NCBI GenBank assembly: GCA_002964805.2
Contig: PUDQ02000027.1
Location: forward strand, 248,001-312,000
DNA: 64,000 nt
From: Trametes villosa
Lineage: Eukaryota; Basidiomycota; Agaricomycetes; Polyporales; Polyporaceae
Reading direction: 5' to 3'
Shown: in pieces, positions 11,240 through 20,748 of the stretch
How positions within the stretch are numbered: position 1 is the first letter of the stretch
Layout: every line of letters starts with the position of its first letter
Translations under genes and position numbers: made by a program
Notes under the pieces: model-generated
Seen by the model: only the letters and a program-made list of their open reading frames with translations
Told to the model about the DNA's origin: nothing
Databases searched by the model: none

Positions 11240-11834
11240 GGTGAGGAATGAAGAGCGTGAGTGTGGACGACGAGGACGGGGTTGAGAAGAGAGTTTGTGA
11301 GGGCGAAGAAGGCGTCCCGAGGCTATATAGGAGGCCTGCGAAGCCTGTGGAGTGCGCCGAGGCGAGCCACGGCCGGTGTTGCGAACCGTTTTGGGATGAC
11401 GTCGTCCACCCCGATGATCCTCCCTCCTCCCCGCCGGCCATGACGTCACTCTGCCCCCGCCGGTCATTCACGTCTCCTCACCAATCAGCGCCTTGGCGTT
11501 CGCCGTCCGCTTGCATTCCTACGCGTTTCATCGAACTGACTGCTCTACAGAGCTAGAGGTTCGTTTCAATTCTATGTGAAGGTACATATTTTGCAGGTAA
11601 AGTGAACGACGCGCCGGGACTCGAGGTAATGGAAGACTTACATCGCGGTCGATTGACATGGGCTTGAATTCGAAACACACCCATATCACAAGCTGATGTT
11701 GTGGATCACAGCCAACGCGACCGGGCATCCGGCAACACGCGGTGGTAACCAATCGCACCCGTCCGAAACCCAATCGCTATAGTGCGTATTATGGACATGG
11801 TCATGAAGAGGGTGTACCTGGTACTACGGAGACG
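11240..11834. other. Intergenic, left flank of the inverted-repeat element
   Basis: Contains the TATA box of the upstream gene. No exon recognised. Confidence 0.45.
11323..11330 (-). promoter_or_regulatory. TATA box of the small mitochondrial protein gene
   Basis: CTATATAG, 84 bp upstream of the ATG at 11239. Confidence 0.5.
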
Positions 11835-12797
11835 TTATGAGGGGATCCCGCGGACAAAAATATTCGGCGCGGACAAAACATTTCGTTTCTGGAGTTCGAT
11901 TTCGGGACCTGCCAATTTCAGTTTGGGAGGGTGATCCTTTGGGGAACTTCTGCACGTCCGAGATCCTGCTTCGCGCTCACATGGAGTATTTCTGCGCTGT
12001 CCTAACCTCATATGTACCTTTGGCCCTGCAGGACCCCTAAAATATTGCATAAGCTGTAGCCTGTCAGGCCCGATGAGACTACTTATAGCCCCGGGAAGTG
12101 CGGAGATCTGCATATTCCACGCTGGGCGCTCATAATCAGTCCATGCTTTTATGCTCGTTAACGAGGACTCCCCTGACGCTTGCCTATGGTGAGCGTGCAG
12201 TACGGCACACTTTAGGGGCCGTCTCAGTGGGTGGGTCTCAAACCCCTACTTGCTATGGCCTCGTTAACAATTCGCACTAGAACCATTATAAGGAAAAGAG
12301 GGCCTGAACAGATACATTAGTAGGTTCGAGCAGCTCGCGCGTCGTCGCACGTCGTAAGTTCCAACGTGGTACTGCGCTTGCGCGCTGATAGAAGGTCTCG
12401 TGCACTACGTCTGATAAAGAAGGTATATTGAAGAACTTGAGGGCGTCGTGCGTCGAGGAGAGCTAGTGAGTATATGAACATCCTAAAAACCCACTTAATC
12501 ATATTAAATGCTCTCACTATATGCCTTCTATTAACTCTACACGAGCGTCAGCCCGCGCATGTTCACTGCAAGTTCACTGAGCGACTGTCTTCTGGCAGAC
12601 GGCAGGCAGGAGAGGCGAGCAAGCGCCCGTCGGACATAAGGCCCGTTGTCCGAAATCGAAACCCGAAGTTGAAACCGTGAACTGAAATCAAACTCCGAAA
12701 TCCAACTTGTGAAATGAACCTTATTTCCGCTGCTCCAAACTAATGATCGTGCCTTCGTGAAGTGGGAAGGACTTTTGTCCGCGGGTGCCCCTCATAA
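11835..12797. mobile_element. 963-bp non-autonomous DNA transposon-like element with 25-bp inverted ends
   Basis: The left end (11835-11859) starts TTATGAGGGG and ends CCCGCGGACAAAA. The right end (12773-12797) is its reverse complement with 2 mismatches in 25. The same four bases GACG stand directly outside each end (11831-11834 and 12798-12801), as a target-site duplication would. A second GCGGACAAAA lies just inside the left end, and TTCGATTTCGG occurs below both ends in inverted order (about 11897 and 12650). The interior carries no long open frame, so a non-autonomous element mobilised in trans is the simplest reading. Superfamily not assigned. Confidence 0.65.
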
Positions 12798-12945
12798 GAC
12801 GTGCTGTCTGCATGGTCAGGTCCAGCGTTTCTGACGTGTACGCGTCGGAATGAGAGGCTCGTCCCCTTGCTTTCGGAAGAACGACTTCGTTGGGCTGGGC
12901 TCTGCGACATGCATTTGTACAACGTAAACTAGTCATATGTGTTGA

Positions 12946-14551
12946 TCAAGTTGAAGCAAAGTCTAGCGAAGAGACGATATTGGTCTCCCGTGTAGCATGA
13001 AAACTCGCAAGTGTTGCGTGGCTCTGATACGGCTGTCCAGTCTGGTGCAGGTTCACGATGAAGCGGGTCGTCAGGATGGGGACGAATCTGTAAGCAATGT
13101 ACCGCAAGCTCTGTCGGCGGACGCACGTCAAGAAGTCAGTCGGACACTTACACCCTGCCCAGAATGACGCTGATGTCGACAGGGAGCTGGGCCCGCCGGT
13201 GTCAGAATGCCGAGGAAATCTGGGGAGCGGAACATGACGCACAGGACTTTCGGGGAGCTACGTCGATAGTGAGGCAATCGTAACTCGTAGACGCGACTAC
13301 AGGACATACCGATGCAGCAGCGACATTGAAGATGCCTAGGGCAGTGAGCACCCTGGAGCCAAGCGGTTCAGTTTGGTGCGAACGCGCGGATAGACCGGGT
13401 GGTACTTGCGCGAAGTACAGTGATCCTAGCTCCGGAATGAGTAGGTCCGTGGAAGGCAACTTGCGGCTGCAACTCACCGTCACGCAGTAACAAGCCGCTG
13501 AGGGTGGTGTGCATCCCCATATTCCGCTGGACCCGATATGCCCCGACCGTCTTGATGACGGTCAGTATCAAGCACAGAAACTCGTAAGCGATACTGGTAG
13601 CCGATGAGGCTATTGGGACTGCATATAGTTAGACGATGTCACAGAATAGTAGGTCAAAGGGCACACCGCTCACAGTCGTAGGTTCTGTAGGTGAAGAACG
13701 ATGATTAGAGAGGTAAAACGAAGGCCGAAGGCTAGGATGAGCTTACAGCAGATAGATGAGAGGCGCCTGCCTGTAGTCTGTAACGGTCTGGACACAGGGG
13801 AACATTGGCCACGGCGCAGGAAGCATGTCGAACTTCAGCCCCAGTATCTGGTAACGAATCGGAGACACGAATAACAGCGATTGAGAAGATACGACGAACT
13901 GGTGTCGTGGTAGAGGGGTTGAATAAGCCTGCCAGAAACAGGAAGGCGCCGAGAGGCCGGCTGTGCGACCATAGCGCACTGACACGAAGGGCGACGAACG
14001 CTGGAACCGGCTTTAAGGACAACACATCGATTTGTGGCTCCAGTCACCTACCAGAGACGGCAGCAAAACTCGCGACTTGTATCGCGGCTGCAGTGTTGTA
14101 CAAGATCTGGCAGCTAATCACCGGGTTAAACACCGGCACCTTCACTGAGAACTATGGACTGCTCACCTATGGGCCGTCAAGGTGGGGCCAGAATCGGGCG
14201 TGATCCGTAGGGTAAAGAAGAGGACGAGCGATATGTCGACGAGGAAGCCATAGCGAATGGCTAGGAAGAACATTTTCCCCCAACTATGGGGGGACCGCCA
14301 AATGAATGCTGCCTCGCTCTTCAGTGTCAGAAAGTAGTCGTAGTACAGAATGCCTGGGGGAGAATGTGAGAAGGAGTGATGGATCTCGAGAGTGGAAGGA
14401 CCAACACGCCATCGAAGTCAGCAGAGCCTGATACTGCGTGTAAACCACGACCTGGCTAGGGTCCTGGAAGACTGACCTGGTTCAGAATGAGCACCAGGAG
14501 TCATAACGGGCACGAGACCACTTACAGCCATTGGAGAGAACTGCCGGGCAT
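12946..14551 (-). CDS. DUF6533 multi-pass membrane protein, 12 exons with two micro-exons
   Basis: A protein of the basidiomycete DUF6533 family (seven-helix-like, function unknown). Twelve exons join in phase to 334 residues: 14551-14526, 14476-14406, 14353-14167, 14113-14052, 14000-13900, 13847-13747, 13684-13674, 13618-13478, 13425-13410, 13352-13310, 13257-13154, 13087-12946. Family marks are YDYFLTLKSEAAFIWRSP near the start, FVALRVSALWSHSRPL in the middle, and LILTVIKT...LLLRDGSLYFAVLTALGIF further on, covering most of the expected membrane helices. Exons 7 and 9 are only 11 and 16 nt. The intron after exon 9 begins GCAAGT, a GC-AG intron; only it keeps the frame into SLYFAVL. The exon 11 region (Pro/Ser-rich) is the least certain. 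The 3' end lies about 150 bp from the inverted-repeat element. Confidence 0.82.
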
Positions 14552-14937
14552 GGGGAAGTCGTGTGCCGAGGAGAGATCGGCGTTCCGTCCCTGGAGTCAA
14601 TCGTGGATGATATGTTATCACCCCAGACGCTGTAGATCCAGCTAAGCTTGTGAACGATCCCATAACGCCGGAGGACGCAGTCGTGCGCAGTGGTTCTCAT
14701 ACGGCATAGCACATGGTGCGCGCCTCGTCAACTTAACGCCGGGTCTGACAGCTGGGCGCGAGGTTTCTTGGCAAGAGGTCGTCGTCAATACTAGGCTGGC
14801 GCACTGGCACCCCGCATTGCGCGTCGGGACAGACGCTGCGTAAGATACTTCCCGGGGAGGTTCAACAGAGCGGATTGTCGCGCATCTCGCTCCGGACCGC
14901 TCAGTGGGTTTCTGAGTCTAGAGAGACCCGTGCTGCT
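14552..14937. other. Intergenic
   Basis: Promoter side of the DUF6533 gene and 3' flank of the next minus-strand gene; no exon or TATA box recognised. Confidence 0.45.
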
Positions 14938-15419
14938 TTAACGAACATCCAGCGGTGTAGGTAGCTCCCAGCCTGGGATAGTTTGGCTCGAGTCGGCCGA
15001 CACCACCAATGCCCTACGCTCACGCCGCTGATCTGGGGCCGTCACAAGAACACAGCTACAGCCTCTCTAGAAATGGTTTAACGGTGAGCTGCGTATTCAC
15101 GAAGGCATTACGATGGACTTACCCGATCAATCTCGATAGCATTGGCGAGATTCTGCACGGCTTGCGCGTCGAACGCGCCGAGCGTACGTACTACGCAGAT
15201 ATCGGCCGTATGAGACTGTAGTACACATGGTTGAACAACCTCAACCGTGTTTCGATGGTCATGGTGGACGGTGACTTGCGTATGGACTCGGCTCGGAGTA
15301 CGGAGGTTCGGCCGAGTTCCGGCAGGGGCCGCGCGGAACATCTTATCAGATAAGATTTGTGCCTTCAGCACTCGGGCGAGCACGCCAACCGGACTCTCCA
15401 GCTCGGAATAAATCAACAT
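14938..15419 (-). CDS. Small two-exon protein, unknown function, divergent from ATM1
   Basis: Exons 15419-15123 and 15066-14938, joined in phase 0 through a GTAAGT...CTAG intron of 56 nt, give 141 residues. The N-terminal part begins MLIYSELESPVGVLARVLK and reads as a soluble alpha/beta domain; after the splice it continues CSCVLVTAPDQRRERRALVV and ends PGWELPTPLDVR. No signal peptide, membrane helix or known motif was seen. The start codons of this gene and ATM1 are only 92 bp apart on opposite strands, so they must share a promoter. Intron quality and unbroken frame support a real gene; I do not know its family. Confidence 0.65.
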
Positions 15420-15511
15420 GTTCTCTCCTGCGCACCCTCGTCCACAAATCCATCTTGCACCTCCTTCAGTCTCTTGGATGAGCTAGAGCCCCCCGCTGGG
15501 AAACCTCGGCA

Positions 15512-18166
15512 ATGACTGCGCTTTTCTGCCGCCATTGCCTGACCCAACCCTTGAAAGCCTTTCCCTCGAGCTCGACATGGACACGGCAACTGGGCTTACC
15601 CTCGTCTTCTCGTGGATTCGCATCTAGCTCGAGTGGCCTACGTTCTCGCGGTGCATGGGTACAAGCTAGAGGAACCCGTATCCGCCAGTTCCAGCACCAC
15701 GCACAGCAGCCGCAGAAGACTGAGACGACACCACCGCAGGCTCCGGCTCCCAAGCCCGAGCGCAAGCAGGATCTCGGTGGTGACGCGGTCCACGTTTCGC
15801 AGGCGGAGCAGCGGAGGAGGGATTGGAATATCATACGGCGCATGTCACAGAACCTATGGCCGAAGGATGACTGGAAGACGCGTGGACGCGTCGTATTCGG
15901 CGTGGGTCTGCTGATTGGGGGCAAAGTACGCAGTCTATACGGCGATCGTTTGCACGCTCCGAATACTCATGAAACGCTTCAGCTTCTGAACGTGCAGGTT
16001 CCGTTAATATTTAAGCAAATCGTAGACACGCTCAACGTCGACATCACGGCTGGTTCTACTGTCTGGATCGTTGGAGGCTCTCTTATTATTGGCTGTAAGA
16101 CACTACCTATGTCGACACCGCTCGCGTTCTCACCTTCTGCCCTTGGCTAGATGGTGCTGCTCGTATTGGTGCTACACTCTCTGGGGAACTTCTTAACGCA
16201 ACCTTCGCGAGCGTCGGTCAGGCCGCGGTTCGCAAGGTAGCCAGACAGACGTTCGAGCATTTGCTCAACCTCGACCTCAAATTCCACCTCTCCCGGCATA
16301 CGGGCGGGCTAACCCGTGCCATCGACCGCGGAACAAAGTAGGCCAAATTCTCATCGCGTCTTCCACGAGTGAGCGCTGACTATCCAACAGGGGAATCACT
16401 TTCCTGCTTCAGGCGATCGTCTTCCGCATAGTCCCTACAGCACTCGAGATCTCACTCGTCTGTGGTATTCTGGTATGTTTCTCTGACCTGTGTTCATGCT
16501 GCAGTTTTCTGAGACTGTAATAGACGTACAAATTCGGATGGGACTTTGCCGCGATAACCTTGGCGACCATGGCCGCATATACTTGGTTTACAGTGCGCAC
16601 GACCTCTTGGCGGTGAGTAACTGCATGAGCGTTGTTTTCGATGTCGGCTAAATGTGGCGCTGTAGGACTCGTTTCCGTAGGGAGGCGAACAGTGCAGATA
16701 ACAAGGCTGCAACGGTCGCGGTGGATTCGCTCATAAACTACGAAGCCGTCAAGGTACGCCCATTCGATTTGATTCCTCTTGTAGTGCGGCTTAGCTGAAC
16801 TCGCACGCGCAGCATTTCAACAACGAGAGGTATGAAGTCGCACAGTACGACAAGCACCTGTCGGCGTACGAGAAAGCGTCCATCAAGATCGCGACTTCTC
16901 TAGCGTACCTGAACTCCGGACAGAACGTCATCTTCTCGAGTGCTCTGACTATGATCATGTTCTTGGCCGCTCAAGGAGTGATCAACGGTTGGTCCAATTC
17001 TAACCCCTACACAGGCTTCGTTGCTCACACTACTCGACAGGCACCATGACGGTTGGTGACCTTGTCATGGTCAACCAGTTGGTATTCCAGCTCTCGCTGC
17101 CCCTGAACTTCCTCGGCACAATATACCGTGAGATGCGGCAAAGCCTCCTCGACATGGAGGTGCTCTTCAACCTGACGACACAGAACCAGCCTCCGAAGGT
17201 AAGCAACACATTCTCCCGAGCGACTCTGGTACTCAACCAGCACCTCAGGACAAGCATGACGCGAAGCCGGTCGATCTTCGCGGCGGCGCTATCACGTTTG
17301 AGAACGTCAGCTTCGGGTACCACCCTGACCGCCCTATCTTCCGCGACATCTCGTTCACCATCCCCGCCGGGAAGAGGGTTGCGCTCGTCGGCCCCTCTGG
17401 CTGCGGCAAGTCGACCGTGTTCCGTCTGCTCTTCCGGTTCTACGAGCCTTCGTCCGGACGTATCCTCGTTGATGGGCAAGACGTGCGCGACCTGCAGATC
17501 ACGTCGCTGAGACGGGCCATCGGGGTCGTCCCTCAGGACACACCGCTCTTCCATTCCGATGTGCTGCAGAACATCCGGTATGGTCGCTTGGACGCGAGCG
17601 ACGACGAGGTCGTGGAGGCTGCGAAGAAGGCGCACGTGCATGAATCGATCATGCGGCTACCGGACAAATACCAGACGAAGGTCGGCGAACGAGGCCTAAT
17701 GTTGTCTGGCGGCGAGAAGCAGCGTCTTGCCGTCGCTCGCGTGCTACTGAAGGACCCACCGATTTTGTTCTTCGACGAAGCGGTAAGTGTACACATACGT
17801 TCGTCAGAGATAGACCTAATGCTCTCGTCCAGACATCCGCTCTGGATGCTCACACTGAGACCGAACTGATGCGCAACGTGAACAACCTGCTACACGAGAA
17901 GGCGCGCACGAGCGTCTTCATAGCGCATCGTCTCCGCACCGTCGTGGAGTCCGGTGAGTCATCCGTGCATTCCTACTATACTGCAAACTAACGGCGTCGT
18001 TCCAGACCTTATCCTTGTCTTGAAGGACGGACAGGTCGTCGAACAGGGCACGCATGATGAGCTCATGCGCAAGGGCGGTCTTTACTACAGCATGTGGCAG
18101 CAGCAGGTGTCGGACATCTCATCCGACGCCGCTCTCCCCGAGTCGACGACTCAGCAATCATCATGA
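15512..18166 (+). CDS. ATM1: Mitochondrial ABC transporter Atm1 (Fe-S cluster pathway exporter)
   Basis: Half-size ABC transporter of the mitochondrial inner membrane that exports a glutathione-linked sulfur compound needed for cytosolic Fe-S protein assembly. Eleven exons (15512-15925, 15983-16094, 16151-16337, 16391-16472, 16524-16612, 16666-16753, 16813-16987, 17041-17198, 17249-17782, 17833-17953, 18006-18166) keep frame throughout and give 706 residues, the usual size. The N-terminus is a Ser/Arg-rich presequence. The transmembrane part carries [16 protein letters not shown], typical of Atm1. The nucleotide-binding domain has Walker [10 protein letters not shown], signature [13 protein letters not shown], Walker B ILFFDEATSALD and the switch His in SVFIAHRL. 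No damage seen. Confidence 0.96.
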
Positions 18167-18665
18167 TGAAGGGCGTCCCTTGAGGCGCACTTCGAAGCAT
18201 AGCCTCGGAAATTCTTGAAGTCTGACTCGTCCAGAGGCTCTACGCCCACGCCTTCACCGAGACCCGGACACGCAAATAGCTTGAGCCGCCTGCAATCCAG
18301 GCCAGCTACTGCGATTTCGGGCTCTGCTGACCTACCGCCCTTGTCACGGGGGCCCACTCTTATCTGCCTTTCCTTCTGTCCATTGGAGTGTAACTGAATT
18401 CGAAGGTGCTTCCGCCAGAGCACGCAACCAGGGGGCTGTGTCGCGCAAGGCGACTGTCCTTCGGCCCGGAAGACCTGATGCCCGTCCGCGGTAAGCCCTT
18501 ACACCATTTCTGCCCCTCATGAGGCGGGAATCTCGCTCTCGTTACGCGTTGTGTGTATCCTTGTCTTGCGGCTTCTTGATAACAGCGTGTCTATAAAGCG
18601 GAGCGTGCGCAGGTGCGTTGTATAACCCTTCCTGGTTAACCGCGCAGTACTCGCCTTTCACGACA
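18167..18665. other. Intergenic with promoter of the oxygenase gene
   Basis: Same-strand spacer between ATM1 and the oxygenase. Contains the TATA box at 18592. No other feature seen. Confidence 0.5.
18592..18597 (+). promoter_or_regulatory. TATA box of the 2OG oxygenase gene
   Basis: TATAAA 74 bp before the ATG at 18666. Confidence 0.6.
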
Positions 18666-20326
18666 ATGCCCGTCCCAGTCCCCGAGCTCGGTTCCTACAA
18701 CTTCGTCCCGGAGACGAAGGTACGTATTCTCGATGGCGTCTTGCCGATCGCCGGCCGCTGATCCAAGTGCATCTTTTGCGCTGACAGGAAGACCTCCCCT
18801 GGGCGGATCTCATCACGCTCGACTTCAGCCTGTACGGCACGCCCGAGGGGAACCAGCAGCTCGCGAACACGCTCGTGAAGGCCGTGCGCGAGGACGGCTT
18901 CTTCTACGTGAAGAACTTCAACATCTCGCAGGAGCGCGTGAACCGCCAGTTCGCGATCGGCAAGCAGCTGTATGAGATCCCGCTCGAGGAGAAGCTGAAG
19001 TACGTCCCCGAGGGACTGGGTGCGTGATCTTCTCGGAGGCACAGCGAGTCAGAGGTTGACAGGGACATGGTGTAGACGAGGGCGCGTTCAATGGATACGT
19101 ACCTGCGGGACGTCGCATGTAGGTCCAACATCTGCCGGTCAGTGTCGTGAACTCACACGTTCTCGTAGCATCGACGCCGCTTCCGGTCTTCGCGACCGCG
19201 TTGAGGTGTACAACATCCCTAGTGCGTCTTTCGTCGTAGACTGGGTACGCACTCGCTGACGCGCAACGGCTTTCTAGAATTTGATGGGCACTTCAAGCAC
19301 GAGCACCCTGAGGTGCTCCACCAGTACCTGCCGGAGATTGAGGAGTTCGCTCGTGTACGTCTCAGGCTCCTTCTGTCGCTCTCTCGACCCCATCTCATGA
19401 ATCCTTTAGTCTCTCCATACGGAGGTCCTGGACCCCCTGCACACGATTCTCGCCATCGCACTGGGTCTGCCGGAGGACTACCTCAAGAACATCCACAGGT
19501 ACGACCTCAAGAGCGAGGTGAGTGTAGTCTTCAGATACCTCTATAATCTCACAGGATGCTGACATGCAGATAGGACCACCTGAGGTACATGAAGTACTCG
19601 AAGTTCTCACCCGAGGAGAACGCGAAGCTTGGTGGGCTCTGGGGGCGCGGCCACACTGGTAGGTTACCGCTCTGACTCCTTCGTGGGCGGAAACCTTAGC
19701 GAGGCCCCTGCAGATTTGGGCAGCTTCACCCTCCTTTTCCGTCAACCCGTTGCGGCCCTACAGATTAAGAACCACACGACGGGAGAGTGGAGCTGGGTCA
19801 AGCCGCAGGATGGGACTCTCACCGTTAACACCTGCGACGCGCTCTCGTTCCTCACCGCAGGTTACGTGAAGAGCACAATTCACCGGTAAGCATTCTTTCT
19901 GTTGACGTAGGCTGCCTGCTCACATACGTTCAGTGTTGCGGTACCTCCGAAGGATCAACAGCACGTCGACCGTCTGGGTCTCCTCTACTTCTCTCGGTAC
20001 GTGATCCCTAGGCGTACTCAGGGAAGGTACTAATATCCTCATAGTCCCAACAACGACGTCGAGCTCAAGACTATCAAGGAGTCCCCCGTGTTGCGGGAAC
20101 AGGGCTTCACTGAGAACGAGTTCGAGAAGTCCGGAAACCCGGTGCCCACCATGGAGAGTGAGTGGCTTCCTCCGGTGTCTTCTACGGCCCCGCTAAATGG
20201 CTCTCCTTCGCAGCGTGGACCTTTGCAAAGCAGAAGTGGCAGCGCACGAAGAACGTCGCTCGGGGCGACAAGAAGTTCGAGAACGCGCAGATTCTCCCGG
20301 GGTGGAACGAGCGGGTATGCGCCTGA
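18666..20326 (+). CDS. 2-oxoglutarate/Fe(II)-dependent oxygenase, isopenicillin-N-synthase-like
   Basis: A soluble non-heme iron oxygenase that would use 2-oxoglutarate and O2 on a small-molecule substrate. The gene is broken into many short exons; it starts MPVPVPELGSYNFVPETK, continues EDLPWADLITLDFSLYGTPE (N-terminal DIOX_N domain) and GFFYVKNFNI. The catalytic core shows the HxD iron ligands in GRGHTDLGSFTLLF (the Asp codon is split by an intron), the distal His in KSTIHR, and the 2OG-binding Arg-x-Ser replaced by LLYFSRPNNDVEL in the expected place. It ends in WTFAKQKWQRTKNVAR...GWNERVCA with a stop at 20324-20326. Frames agree across the junctions I checked. Family certain, substrate unknown; relatives act in secondary metabolism. 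Confidence 0.87.
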
Positions 20327-20748
20327 GGTCGTCGTCGCAGTGTTCGCAGCCACATACCAAGTTGTAAGAATATCCCCGCACAGTGATGCGGCATGCATGG
20401 CTTCTCCGTAACGCTCGTCTAAGAGGATTGATCGGTACTCGGTGAAGAGAAATAGGCAGGTAAGTATGTCGGAGCGTCGCGTAAGTCCTCAAGCGGTGCA
20501 CCGTGCCGCAGCCGCCTGCATGGCGATACACATCAATACCCTGTGAACCTTATTGAACGTACACCGCATGTAAGTAGACCTCGGTATATAAGGAGTAGGC
20601 GTCCATCGTGGCACAGTCCAACAACTTGCACACTATCGGTAAGCGTCCCTCTGCGGCAAACTATGCTGATACCGACATGCCTGACGTTAGCTCGTAAATC
20701 AAACAGCTCCGATACGCAACATCCGAGCGCTCTCGCAGAACTACTGGC
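20327..20748. other. Intergenic, promoter of the MLKL-like gene
   Basis: TATATAAG at 20585. The 160 bp between it and the chosen ATG may hold an unseen first exon. Confidence 0.45.
20585..20592 (+). promoter_or_regulatory. TATA box upstream of the MLKL-like gene
   Basis: TATATAAG, 164 bp before the ATG at 20749. Confidence 0.5.
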
